Both the position numbers and the translations under genes were made by a program. From the NCBI GenBank assembly GCA_963576725.1, contig OY755244.1:38299855-38363854 (forward strand): a stretch of 64,000 nt of DNA. Reading direction: 5' to 3'. This DNA is from Azorinus chamasolen. Its lineage: Eukaryota; Mollusca; Bivalvia; Cardiida; Solecurtidae. A model generated the notes under the pieces. That model had not been told where the DNA came from, searched no databases, and saw only the letters and a list, made by a program, of their open reading frames with translations. Positions 22,649 through 34,382 of this stretch are shown here, piece by piece. The first letter of the stretch is position 1, and each line of letters begins with the position of its first letter.

Positions 22649-22851
22649 CAGTGAAATCTCTCTTAACAGGAATTCTAGTAGAGAAGAATTTAGATATTCT
22701 AGGCAGATTACTTTTTAATGCAGGATGAAAGTCATGCAGAAAGCTCCCCTAGGAACTTTCTGCATGGCTTCCACCCTGCATTTAGATGTCACCTGTCTCC
22801 AAGACCGATATTTATACTAAATTTAATGTCCGGTTAAGAGAGGTTTTACTG
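22649..22851. mobile_element. MITE family B2 (CAGTGAAATCTCTCTTAAC ends)
   Basis: A 203-bp palindromic element. Ends CAGTGAAATCTCTCTTAACA and CAGTAAAACCTCTCTTAACC (reverse complement of the right end), flanked by TA. The centre is AAGCTCCCCTAGGAACTTTC with ATGCAG/CTGCAT arms. TA duplication and CAGTRAAACC termini resemble pogo/Tigger-group MITEs. Confidence 0.8.
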
Positions 22852-22891
22852 TATAGCTACATACATATTACTTCTTACTATTACTACTTAC

Positions 22892-23023
22892 CTTTACAAA
22901 TAATTTCATCTTCATCTATCGTGGCACTGCATTGTGTAACACCGTCACACAGGGACGTTTCCTCAAAACATTCACAATCGTCATTTATATTACAAGTGTA
23001 GCCATGTGTGCAGAAACACTCAT
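22892..23023 (-). CDS. Exon: diverged LDLa-like, cysteine-rich
   Basis: A 132-bp phase 1-1 exon, acceptor CTTGTTCAG (AG at 23024-23025), donor GTAAGT (22886-22891). It reads ECFCTHGYTCNINDDCECFE, then ETSLCDGVTQCSATIDEDEI and ICK. The spacing LCDGxxxCSxxxDEDE recalls the C-terminal half of an LDLa repeat, but an extra CxC start and DCEC segment are unusual. Splice sites, phase and cysteine content make it a real exon; the domain label is tentative. Confidence 0.78.
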
Positions 23024-23149
23024 CTGAACAAGAGGATCAACAACAATATTGACAATTATGACAAAACAACAACTTCAATAAAAATAGTAATGGTACTATT
23101 TTATAAATATTTAACCTGAGTAATAATAATAATAAATATTAACAAATAA

Positions 23150-24740
23150 CTAGAGGTTTTGTCACGAAAAAACCGGATGTCTACCCTCTAATAAAAACAA
23201 CATGTAAAGGGAAATCACTAAAAATGTTATGGACTTGATAAATGATACTTCCCCTCATTCTGCGCTTTCCACACCACATTTTCAAGAGGAAAATGATAAC
23301 AGCTAATAACTCCAAAAATATTGATACCAGAGTTATGGTCCTCGTGCATGACACTTACTTTCATCATGCTTTTTCAATAATAAAAATGTCATTCCAATAG
23401 CATCAGCCGCACAGGAGTTATTGATCGGCCAAAATGTAACAAAGGGCAATAACTCCAAGAGTATTGAAGCCAGAGTTATGGCCCTTGTTCATGACACTTT
23501 CTCTCATCACGATCTTTCCATGTATGAAGTTTTAATACGATGGCAAGAGCCATGTATGAGTTATCGTCTGGACAAGAAAGCGTTAAACAAATGTACAAGG
23601 GGCAATAGCTCTAAATTTATTGATATTATGCACGACATTTTATCTTATTATGATCTGTCCATGTATAAAGTTTCACTCCATTGGCATGTGCCATATTGGA
23701 GTTATCGTCCTGACATAAAATGTGATTTTTTGCAAAGTTCAATAACTCCAATATTAGTGAAGCCAAAGTCATGGACCTTGTGTATGACACTTCCTATCGT
23801 CATGATCTTTCCATGTATGAAGTTTCACTCCATTGGCATGTGCCATATAGGAGTTATCGTCCTGACAAAAAAAGTGTGAAATTGTTTGCAAGGGACAAAT
23901 GATCTTTTACAAAGGGCTATAACTTCAATATTAGTGATGACAGAGTTATGATCCCTGTGTATGACATTTCCCTTCGTCATGATCTTTCCATATACGACGT
24001 TTCAATCTAATGGCATAAGCCATATAGGAGTAATCGTCCGGACAAAAAAAGTGTGAAATTGTTTGCAAGGGACAATAACTCCTAGATTAGTGAAGCCAGA
24101 ATTATGGACCTTGTGCATGACACTTCCTCTCATTACGGTCTTTCCATATATGAAGTTTAAATCAACTTGCATCTCACGCCAAAGGCATGTGCCATATAGG
24201 AGTTATCGTCCTGACAAAAAATGTGATTTTTTACAAAGGGTAATAACTCCAATATTAGTCGAGTCAGAGTTATGGACCTTGTGCATGGCACTTCCTCTTG
24301 TCATGATATTTCCATATATTAAGTTTCTATCCAATGACATGAGCCATATAGGAGTTATCGTCCGGACGAAAGAGTGTGAATATTGTTACAAGGGGCAAAT
24401 ACTTCTATATTAGTGAAGCCAGAGTTATGGACTATGTGCATGACACTTCCTTGCATTATGCTCTTTCCATATATGAAGTTTCAATCAACTGGCATCAGGC
24501 ACATTGAAGTTATCGTCCGAACAAAAAGACGGAAAGACGGACGACGGAATGATTGTATGTGGCTATTCTTTTGTTCAAAATAGCCACACAAACTGAAAAC
24601 AAGCCACATAAAACCGATGAGAACAAAATGTATTTTGTTCTCATGTAATTATCTAGTTACATAAACAGGAATTGTTAGCGCGGACAGAGAGACAGAGAGA
24701 CAGACAGACAACTCTTAGAAAAACAATAAGTCTCCTCCAT
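23150..24740 (-). mobile_element. 154-bp tandem-array element 1 (Helitron-like/pearl type)
   Basis: Left end CTAGAGGTTTTGTCAC, then a unique leader, then about eight units of roughly 154 bp (AGGGCAATAACTCC ... GGAGTTATCGTCCGGAC), then a GACGGA-rich tract. A right-end-like sequence (GTCTCCTCCATATAA) occurs at about 24730, but other sequence intervenes from about 24550. Open frames in it come from the repeats and code for nothing. Confidence 0.75.
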
Positions 24741-24749
24741 ATAATAATA

Positions 24750-25429
24750 ATTATTATAAACATCGTTAAATCTGATGATTGCGATGGTTGCGATTTAGCT
24801 ATATAGTCAGCAAGCGAGATTAAGGGAACTTTGACAATGTATCATTTTTAACAATTCAGAGGTCCAGATAATCCAGATTAAACATTTTCAAGAGAAGCTC
24901 CTTGAACTTGAATAGACGATTCTAAACAGTGGTCACAGTATAGGTTTTGGTGGAGAAATGAGACTTCAGTATCTGGAAACGCATATTTATCTGTAGCCCT
25001 GTTAAACATACAGTTGCATTCATAAACATAAAGTTATATTTACGAGAGGGCCGTGATGGCCTTAATTGATCACCTGGTTTTAACAGATTTATGTATACAA
25101 TGAAAACACCTAACTTTGGGCAGGGCCATATTTTGCCAGAGTGTCATAGTTGGAATATCTTGTAATGGAACCACTAAAGGATGCTACATACCAACTATCA
25201 AAGTCTAGGCCTTACAGCTTTAGACAAAATTGTCTATGAATAACTGATAAGCCCCGGGACGAGGTCATTTTTGGTCCGGTGGTCATCATTTGAAAGCTTT
25301 TGGTAGAGGACCATTAGATCATGCTACGTGCTACATATCATAGGTCTAGGCCTTTCAGTTTAAGAAAAGAAGATTTTCAAATATGTAACCATCTCTGTCG
25401 ATTAATAAATGTGTTTACAATGGACGGAG
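24750..25429. other. Intron with a dispersed repeat flanking the third retroelement
   Basis: About 25100-25390 (AACTGATAAGCCCCGGGACG region) recurs, diverged, at 27600-27830 on the other side of the retroelement copy (AACTGATAAGCCCCGCGGCG). A mobile or tandem repeat of unknown type. Confidence 0.5.
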
Positions 25430-27590
25430 AGTTGTATATTCATCTTTAAAAGCTGCTATTCAAAATGTTTCTTCTATTCGTAAACGGTCCGTACAAACCA
25501 CGACAGACACAGAGTATATCACATTATCCAAAAGTGATTTGCTAAGAGTTGCATATGTTGTAGTAACATGTCTTGTAATTCTACTATTAAATCAACAGTT
25601 AATGGCAGAACATTTAATGTCAAGATAAACTCAGACGTTGATTGTACTATTCCTAACGTTATTTATGCTTTAACTTGAAACGCGCTTAGTTGCGGTATAC
25701 AGTACGTTGGTCAAACATGCCGGGCTTTGAAGACTTGACTCGGGAAGCACGCATATCAATGTCGACAGCGTAAACTAAAACATGTTTTGTACCAACACTT
25801 CAGGAAGTCTGGCCATTCTTTTAAAGATGTTTTAGTACAACCTGTAGAGCATATATTATTTCATAAGGATGCTACTAACAGTTTTCGAAATCGAAAGCTA
25901 GATTTATATCTAATTTAAGGATTATGAATTTGTATACACCGATTCCTTTAGGCTTAACTGATAATATTTATCATACTGGAATATTTCAAAAGATCCTGAT
26001 ATATATTTTTTCCATTTGTTTTCCATAAGAAAACGCAAATCTCGATCACATGGCATTCGTAAAAATGGTAATATTAAAAGCAAATCTCATATGAAGATGC
26101 ATATTTTTGATCTACATACTTTACATCTAACCTCTGGTAAACATGCAATGCTTGCTAGACTCTCCTCCTTATCAATATTTTCATTTAAATAAAATGACGA
26201 ACAAGGCGTTAAATCATTTTTAGATCAGATCCTCGCATAGGGACGGCTAGTTTAGTACAAAACGTTACTCTACACCTTCTCAGACCGCATATTTACAAAT
26301 TACCTGAAAACCAAATATCCTTTTGGAAAATTCCTTATATAAATAAAGGTATTGATTTTATTTCCCTCCAATGTATTTATAGGGACACATATGTAATTGA
26401 CACTATTCCTAAATACTTTAAAAATACATACTTACCTATTATCTGCTACAAATATAACAAACCCATAAGAAATACAATTTTCAACTATGATAAAATTGCT
26501 ACCGACCTTAATATTAATGATAATATTCCTGATAATTGAGATTGCGCCACCTCAAAAATTTGCTGTTCTCCGGCTGGTTATGTGATTACGGGTAACTTCG
26601 ATATAATTCATGATAAACGTCTACGATCGCTTTAAATAAAGGTCCTAATTATAGATATAGAATACCATCATTGATATATTTTAACTCTTGTCGATGTCAG
26701 ATTGCTGAGGCTTTACAACATTTTAGGATCAAATGGTGTTGAAGAGAACATGTTGAGTCTAATGCTCTTTCAAATTGGAAAACAACTTTTTTATATAATT
26801 GACAAACGCGTTTCATTTTATAGCTCTAATGATCACCTTCTTCCACCAATACCATGACTTAGTTTAGACATCTTAAAAAGGGTTTTACAGGATTTCTATT
26901 CAAAACACGCTTTTGTTCGTACTGATAAAGCATCGAATAATATGATTATTAGTTGATGATTGCATTATATCGGTGTCGTGAAGCAAGAAATTATTAATAC
27001 ATTTCAGTGACTACTGACGAAAAGACCATCGTTTTAAACCATGTCAAAACGTGTGAACAACTTGGAACTGGTATTAAAATTACACAACATAAACTTTCTA
27101 AAATGTAGGATGAGCATACCAGATCCATGTATTACCTTTTCTCTTTCGTGCCCTTAACGGCTTCCCTGCAGTTGCCTTGTCTTCAGGAAAGTCATTGAGT
27201 ACATGAGTACATTGTGTTTAACAGCTCGTACTGTGATTACTGTCTTCTATATTTTGGGGAAGTCCGGCGGGGATACCTTTATTTACAATGTTAGATGAGT
27301 GAGAGGTTAGGACGTCCGTAAACCGGTTTAAACCCCAGTTGTGATTTTGCTACTGACCGTGCCAAGGCGGTTCTCTGTTTGTCACCCTTCCTTTTGTTTG
27401 TCTTGTGTATTTGTGCTTGTGTTTTGCTCATGTTTGTCTCTAGTGCTTGTGTATTTGTTGTTGTTTTCTGTGTTCTTCGTGTGTGTTTGCGTGTGTTTGG
27501 TCGTGTGCGTGTGTGTATGACATGTTGTCTATCGATGTGTTGGTGGTGACTGCGAATCGTATGTGACTTTTTCCTGTATGTGTGTGTATG
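25430..27590 (+). mobile_element. Naiad-type Penelope-like element, diverged copy 3
   Basis: Shares domain order with copies 1 and 2 at about 60 percent protein identity. It has more N-terminal sequence, then a GIY-YIG domain, a linker with RKRKSRSHG, a UGA-Asp-Cys motif, and the start of RT. At about 27105 it jumps straight into the second half of the SECIS-like region (GGATGAGCATACC), so most of RT and the 5' half of the stem-loop are deleted. The 3' tail follows to about 27590. Confidence 0.82.
25436..27105 (+). pseudogene. Naiad-type GIY-YIG and partial RT, copy 3
   Basis: Readable stretches include CGIQYVGQTCRALKT, LYQHFRKSGHSFKDV and NGNIKSKSHMKMH. In-frame UGA at 25676-25678, 26537-26539 and 26954-26956 match the three in copies 1 and 2. 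Further UGA at 26740-26742 (where copy 1 has CGA, Arg), 26957-26959 (AGA in copy 1) and in LKT-UGA-L (AGG in copy 1) look more like decay or lineage change. Several frameshifts. Confidence 0.78.
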
Positions 27591-27839
27591 TGTATGTCAA
27601 ATATCTAAATATCAAACATATAGGCCTTACAATTCCAGAGAAGAAGACGTTTAAAAAAATCCTATGAAAAACTGATAAGCCCCGCGGCGGAGCCATTTTA
27701 TGCCTGGGTCACAATTTGAACAGTTTTAGTAAATGGATCATTAGATCATGCTACATACATTACAAAATATCAAAACTCTAGACTTTCTGGTTTCAAAGAA
27801 GATATTCAAGTTAATTTTTGACGATGTACGCAGGACGCG

Positions 27840-28009
27840 CGTCGTACGATGCATGACACGCGACGCCGGAGACAGTCCCCTAACAATATCTCATCTGGCA
27901 CTTAGTGCAAGGTGAGCGGATAAATAAATCACAGGAACTAAAGTCAATAAACAATATATATAACATAACCATCGATTTTCACCAAGGATTTAGCCGAGAA
28001 ATAGCCACG
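27840..28009. other. Unique intron segment
   Basis: GC-richer short stretch (GCAGGACGCGCGTCGTACG). No feature recognised. Confidence 0.35.
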
Positions 28010-28375
28010 TATATATGTAACCTGGTACAGTATGGAACTAGCTACGTTTATAATTCACCCGCCACAGTCAGTAACCAGTTACGCTAATATGACACCCGGC
28101 ACATCAAGAAACGAGTTCCGCCTATATGACACACGGCACAGTCGGCAATTAGCTACGTTTTTAAGATACCCGGCAAAGGCAATAACCAGTTACGTTTATA
28201 TGACACCTGGCTAAGCCAGGAACGAGTTAACGTTTATATGACACCCGATACAGTTGGAAACTAGTCACGTTAACATGTCCCCCAACACAGCTGTGAACTA
28301 ATTATGTTTATATGAAACCTGGCACAATCGTGAAATAATTACGTTTATATGTCACCCGCCACAGCCGGGAACAAA
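28010..28375. repeat. Minisatellite, about 37-bp period
   Basis: Roughly nine diverged units on the pattern ACGTTTATATGACACCCGGC followed by ACAGTCGGGAACTAGTT. The last unit runs into the left end of the next 154-bp array element. Confidence 0.8.
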
Positions 28376-29533
28376 CTAGAGGTTTTTGTCAAAAAAACGG
28401 ATGTCTCCCCTCTAATAAAAACAATATGTAAAGGGAAATCACTAAAAATGTTATGGTTTTGATGAATGATACTTCCCCTCATTATGCGTTTTCCACACTA
28501 CATTTTTCAAGAAGAAAATGATAACAGCTAATAACTCCAAAAATACTGATACCAGATTTATGGCCCTTGTGCATGACACTTACTTTCATCATGCTCTTTC
28601 CAAAAATAAAATGTCATTCCAATAGCATCAGTCGAACAGGAGTTATTGATCGGCCAAAAAATGTAACAAAGGGCAATAACTCCAAAAGTATTGAAGCCAG
28701 AATTATGGCCCTTGTTCATGACACTTTCTCTCATCATGCTCTTTCCATGTATGAAGTTTCAATACGATGGCAAGAGCCATGTAGGAGTTATCGTTCGGAC
28801 AAGAAAGAATTAAACAAATGTACAAGGGGCAATAGCTCTAAATTTATTGAAGCTCGAGTTAAGGATCTTATGCATGACACTTTCTCTTATTATGATCGTT
28901 CCATGTATGAAGTTTCACTCCAATGGCATGTGTCAGATAGGAGTAATCATCTGGACAAAAAATGTGATTGTTTTTACAAAGGGCAATAACTCCAATATTA
29001 GTGAAGCCAGAGTTATGGACTTTGTGCATGACACTTTCTCTCGTTATGATCTTTCCATATATGAAGTTTCAATCCAATGGCATGAGCCATATAGAAGTTA
29101 TCGTCCGGACAAAAAAGTGTGATTTTTTTACAAAGGGCAATAACTCCAATATTAGTGAAGCCAGAGTTATGGACCTTGTGCATGACACTTCCTCTCGTCA
29201 TGATCTTTCCATATATGAAGTTTCAATCCAATGGCATGAGCCATATAGAAGTTATCGTCCGGACAAAAAAGTGTGATTTTTTTACAAAGGGCAATAACTC
29301 CAATATTAGTGAAGCCAGAGTTATGGACCTTGTGCATGACACTTCCTCTCATTATGCTCTTTCCATATATGAAGTTTCAATCAACTGGCATCAGGCATAT
29401 TGAAGTTATCGTCCGGACAAAAAGTGTGACAGACAGACGGACAGACGGACAGACGGACGGACATACGGACAGACAGACAACTCTCACGAAAACAATATGT
29501 CTCCCCCATATAAATATGGGGGGAGACATAATT
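28376..29533 (-). mobile_element. 154-bp tandem-array element 2, both ends present
   Basis: Left end CTAGAGGTTTTTGTC. Units start near 28670, 28826, 28981, 29135 and 29289; the last three are exactly 154 bp apart and nearly identical. The right end has a GACGGACAGACGG tract and a hairpin GTCTCCCCCATA/TATGGGGGGAGAC. On the minus strand the element ends with a GTTTT/AAAAC hairpin and CTCTAG, like the hairpin-plus-CTRR end of Helitrons; pearl elements of bivalves have such tandem arrays. The class is inference. Confidence 0.78.
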
Positions 29534-29610
29534 ACGTATATGTGACACCAAGGCTGCTGTACACATGCCCATACAACAACATTCCATAATTAATACTGGG
29601 AAACACTCAC

Positions 29611-29727
29611 TACAGTCCAGCTCATCCGATCCGTCCGCACAGTCATTGTGTCCATCGCACCGGTAAGTCAACCAAACGCATTCTTCTAAATCATGACATT
29701 GGAATTTCCGCTTTTCTTTACACTCAT
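29611..29727 (-). CDS. Exon: canonical LDLa repeat
   Basis: A 117-bp phase 1-1 exon, acceptor TTCCTTAG (AG at 29728-29729), donor GTGAGT (29605-29610). It reads ECKEKRKFQCHDLEECVWLT, then YRCDGHNDCADGSDELDC. The six cysteines and the CDGxxDCxDGSDE motif make this an LDLa repeat. The third exon of the cassette. Its donor is only about 75 bp from the hairpin end of a 154-bp repeat element, so the intron start is crowded by mobile DNA. Confidence 0.93.
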
Positions 29728-30224
29728 CTAAGGAAAATGTTTCGAAAGTTTAAGGATTGCCCATTAAAAAGACGTCGATATTTAAATTCGATCAGATTGT
29801 ATTTGTGTGTATTCAATATATAAAAATGTATTCAAAGGAAAGAAAAAGGAGAAATCCGGACTATATGAAAAGAACCACAAGTATAGCCGATGATGAAATA
29901 CAGATCAACATGTGATACTGAGCTGTCAGAGATAAAACAATGGAAAGGTAAAGTCTGTAAGCACCATTTGCAGTTAGTAACCAGTAATTAGTATCATTTA
30001 CTATATGGTACCAGAGGCAGCAGTAGCATCAATAGTATAGAGGCAGCTGGAGAAAATGAAGCAATAGCTGCTTAAATGTTAAGGCAGTACCACAAATGGT
30101 ACGAGACGAAGGAAACAAGAGATGATGGAGAATATTGCAGTGTTGATAATAGTAAATTATGATGCATTAGCAGAGGTATGACCGTTAATAGTGGTGGTAG
30201 AATTGGCAGAGGTATGGTGATTTT

Positions 30225-30595
30225 GATAGTAGAAGTAGTAGTAGTAGTAATAGAAAAAGACGAAGTAGTGTAGTAGTAGAAGTAGTAGACGTTAAAGTAG
30301 TAGTGATGTAGTAGCAGAAGTAGTAGAAATAGTAGGAGTGGTAGTGGTAGTTACGGTAGTAGTAGTGTTGTAGTTAAAGAAGTAGTAGTAGTTGTAGTAG
30401 TAGTAGTAGTAGTAGAAGAAGAAGAAGTTAAAGCAGTAGCAGAAGTAGTGTAGTAGTAGTAGTAGTAGTAGACGTTAAAGTAGTAGTGATGTAGTAGCAG
30501 AAGTAGTAGAAATAGTAGGAGTGGTAGTGCTAGTTACGGTAGTAGTAGTGTTGTAGTTAAAGAAGTAGTAGTAGTTGTAGTAGTAGTAGCAGACA
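30225..30595. repeat. TAG trinucleotide microsatellite with 183-bp higher-order copy
   Basis: (GTA)n/(GAA)n runs. A variant-rich block beginning AGACGTTAAAGTAGTAGTG occurs at 30287 and again at 30470 with nearly all interruptions in common. Confidence 0.9.
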
Positions 30596-30652
30596 ATGGG
30601 TCGTAAATGTAGTAATAACAGCCTTTACAAAACGGTTATGGAGTGTTCTTAC

Positions 30653-30790
30653 TTGTGCATATTCCGTTTTCTACACTTTCGTCGCTACCATCTTCACAAT
30701 CCACTGTGCCATCGCATACCCAGTGTTGTGGAACACATGACGTGTTAGAGTATGTACATCTAAAGTCGTCCTCTTGACACATACCTTCAT
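30653..30790 (-). CDS. Exon: canonical LDLa repeat
   Basis: A 138-bp phase 1-1 exon, acceptor AATTTAG (AG at 30791-30792), donor GTAAGA (30647-30652). The translation contains [20 protein letters not shown], then [21 protein letters not shown]. All LDLa landmarks are present, including the intact C-x-D-G-S-D-E calcium motif, with a slightly longer tail before the last cysteine. It is flanked on the downstream side of the intron by a TAG-rich microsatellite (30.2-30.6 kb). Confidence 0.93.
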
Positions 30791-31175
30791 CTAAATTGAA
30801 ATTTGTAAAACGTTGTAATACATAAGCACTTATTTGAACCTTTACTCTTTAAATATTCAAGTAATAAATAAAAACATAATGAATATTACTCATATTAAAA
30901 TTATAAGATTGTTATGACAGCATATGTGCATAAGTAGTTTTGACAATGGCAACAAATCCAGAATCATATCTGTATTCTATCAAAGGCAAACACAACAGAC
31001 CCTGATCAGACGGCTCCTATGTCTACTTTCTTTTCCCTTACAGAAATGCATTGTGCTACAATTCTAAAAGAATGTTTTCTTTCGGATTTGCATCATAGAG
31101 TCAACAGTTCGGCTCTTATAATCTCAATTGACAGTTTTGCACTTTTAATCGCAAATTTGCAGTAAGCGTTCAAAC

Positions 31176-31360
31176 TTAACCTTTCGCTTGCTATTCACGT
31201 CAATATACCTACCTGTAAATAATGTAGACCCAGATGAGACAGCTCCTGCAGGAGCTGTCTCATCAGGGTCTTGACTATTTACAAGTTGATTGTGCAACCA
31301 GTGCACTCCACATCAATGATTTCACAGCGAAATACTTGTACACAGTGAAGATATATGTAA
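31176..31360. mobile_element. MITE family C, right part cut by 154-bp element
   Basis: Starts TTAACCTTTCGCTTGCTATT, has the AGACAGCTCCTGCAGGAGCT core (31238-31257), and stops after GATATATGTAA where array element 3 begins. Other copies continue to a TTAA end. Confidence 0.82.
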
Positions 31361-32280
31361 CTAGAGGTTTTGTCACAAAAACGGATGTCTCCCCTCTAAT
31401 AAAACAATTAGTAAAGGGAAATCACTAAAACTGTTATGGACCTGATGAATGATACTTCCCCTCATTATGCACTTTCCAAACAAAATGATAACAGCTAATA
31501 ACTCCAATTATATTGACACCAGAGTTATGGCCCTTGTGCATGACACTTACTTTCATCATGCCCTTTCCATAAATAAAATGTCATTCCAATAGCATCAGTC
31601 GAACATCAGTCGAGTTATTTATCGGCCAAAAATGTAACAAAGGGCAATAACTCCAAACGTATTGAATCAATAGTTATGGCCCTTGTTCATAACACTTTCT
31701 CTCATCATGTTCTCTCCATGTATGGAGTTTCAATAAGATGGCAAGAGCCACGTAGGATTTATCGTGCGGACAAGAAAGCGTTAAACAAATGTACAAGGGG
31801 CAATAATTCTAAATTTATTGAAGCCCAAGTTAAGGATCTTATGCATGACACTTTCTCTTATTATGATCTTACCATGTATGAAGCTTCAATACGATGGCAA
31901 GAGTCATGTAGGAGTTATCGTCCGGACAAGAAAGCGTTAAACAAATGTACAAGGGGCAATAATTCTAAATTTATTGAAGCCCAAAATAAGGTCTTATGCA
32001 TGACACTTTCTCTTATTATGATGTTACCATGTATGAAGTTACACTCCAATGGCATGTGCCATATAGGAGTTATCGTCCTGACAAAAAGTTGTGATTTTTT
32101 TACAAAGGGCAATAACTCCAATATAAGTGAAGCCAAAGTTATGGACCTTGGGCATGACACTTCCTCTCGTCATGATATTTCCATATATGAAGTTTCAATC
32201 CAATGGCATGAGCCATATAGGAGTTATCGTCCGGACAAATTTTTTTACAAGGGGCAATAACTCCTATATTAGTGAAGCGA
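31361..32280 (-). mobile_element. 154-bp tandem-array element 3
   Basis: Left end CTAGAGGTTTTGTCACAAAA exactly as in elements 1 and 2. About five units, ending abruptly within a unit near 32280 without the right-end hairpin. Confidence 0.78.
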
Positions 32281-34382
32281 GAAAAGCCATTTCGAGTATA
32301 CTTATATACGAAAGGCTAGTAGTTTGACGCTGATATAAAATAAGTATGCTAGGAAGTAAAAGCAAAAGTCGGGTATAGAAAAGGAACAACAAAGTTATCG
32401 ACTAGTTATCTTTATTTTAAAAAAAAACTAAATAGATTTATTTATTCTTGAAAACTGACAAAAATTGTCAGAGAGGTTGTTGGTCCGAATTTTATATCAG
32501 AGCTATTCAAGTATTTATGTATTGTATTAATTCTGTTTTTAGAATGTACTCTTAAATGTGATATACAATAAAAAAGGAACACTTTTGGTGTTGATAGCAT
32601 ATTTAAAACTACTAACTAAATGACAAAATGAGGGACATTAGTTAGTTGTTGCTCTTGATAAAAGTAGAAGTTTTTTTTTTTAAAAAAAGCAACACAAAAG
32701 CATGGCTTCGCGTGTTTGGAAACCTTTGTTTTATTCTTGATGCACCTGTCGACCAAGTACAACTTTACATTGGCTTAATGAAAAATATATGAATGAAATT
32801 AATCTTGTGAAAAGAAATAAGGACCTGTCCTTCTTTGAAGAGTAGCAAAGGGAAGTAAAAACAACTAATGTTCCTCATTACAGCATGTGCAAAATCAAGA
32901 TTATCTATAAAGACGTTTCTTTTTGTTGAATATGTGATTGAGTAAATCATTTGGAAAGTAGAAAAAACTGATTTTCACCGACATTAGGAGTGTTGACTGA
33001 GATATACATGTACAGTATTTTTAATACAATTATCTCTAAATATTTGTGTTGATTAACGTCTGTTTCTGCTCACTATTGGCTAATTGGACGGGGAGAGGGA
33101 GAGGGTACAGAGATACCCGGGCGCGATGCCCTACCCTTATTATCGACTGAGTTTTTCTGGTTCTTTTAGATGCACAGTGTAAAGCACTGATACATCGGAC
33201 CTCGGTTTATAGCAGACGAAAATGAAACAGCTTCCTTAGGATCTTTCAGATTTGAGTTTACACTTCAAAGATGTTAATATGTATCCGTGGGAGAAAATAT
33301 TAAAACTAAACATTTGATGCATTCTAATCTACACACAGAAAATTTTTTTTCATAAAGCAGTGATAACAAAAGAAGAGTGTAATATACATACTTTGTATCA
33401 TAAGATCATAAGTAAACAACTCAAAAACCTCCAATGAGACTTTAAAACAAGTGAATAATTTGATCTTCTCAAAACAAAGAAACTTTTATTTCCAATGCAA
33501 ATATTTTTGACACCAAAATATGAATTATTTTCCTAGGAATTACAGATACTTTACACATATTGTTTTGAATTCGTTAACAGCGCTGATTCTGATATGAGGG
33601 CTCATAAAGACTGCCCTAATGAACTTATTGGTCAAGCTATCATGACCAAAAAGACATATTTACAGGTGTATATGAAATGGAAGTATTTCCATTTCGTATT
33701 ACTAATGCTTAGGCCACATTCCTCCAATAAATCAAAATATCAAAGAATGCTCTGATATGTCGGTCGAGTGATTAGGACCCAAATCACAGTTGTACAATGC
33801 CATATGACAAAGAATTATACAAAGCCTGAGAAAGATTCATAGAAAGATGATTGGGTGAAGCTCCGGACAAACATTGACAGACCAATGAACGGACCGACAG
33901 ACTGATCAACAGAGTGATTGCAGTATATCCTCCTCAACTATTTGGAGGGGGTAATTAAAATTAAAACCGTGGAAACAAATACATGTATTTTGCACCTAAT
34001 TTAAACATGAATTGCACATAAATGTGGTCGAATGGTTTCTGAGCTATTATTCCGGCGCCTCTTTCCAAATAGTCACGTGCAGTACATAAAAACACAAACA
34101 TGGAATTACTGTTAATCACTGTGTTCATGAATAATATTTTAATACATTTCAGACGTTCTTTGCTGAAGGAATCGGTAGCTGAATACCCAAATACTTCATT
34201 GCGAATTGGGAGTATATAGTACAATATACACACACACACATGCAGTTAGTTGCGTGCATCAGATATTAACAGATGCAAACCATTTTACCATGTTCAGGGT
34301 TACGTATGTAGAGTTTTAGAAAGTGCAGTTTGTTTTGCATGCAGTTATATACAGTTAACGTACGCCATATGCTGTCGCAAAT
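32281..34382. other. Long intron stretch without recognised genes
   Basis: AT-rich, with several short A and T runs. No open frame with a recognised product, splice-flanked exon or complete repeat found. Confidence 0.4.

Noticed and set aside
31676..32260. Open frame of 194 codons in the 154-bp array
   Set aside because: The period is not a multiple of three, the same text recurs in shifted frames in the other arrays, and there is no domain or splice context. It is a by-product of the repeat.
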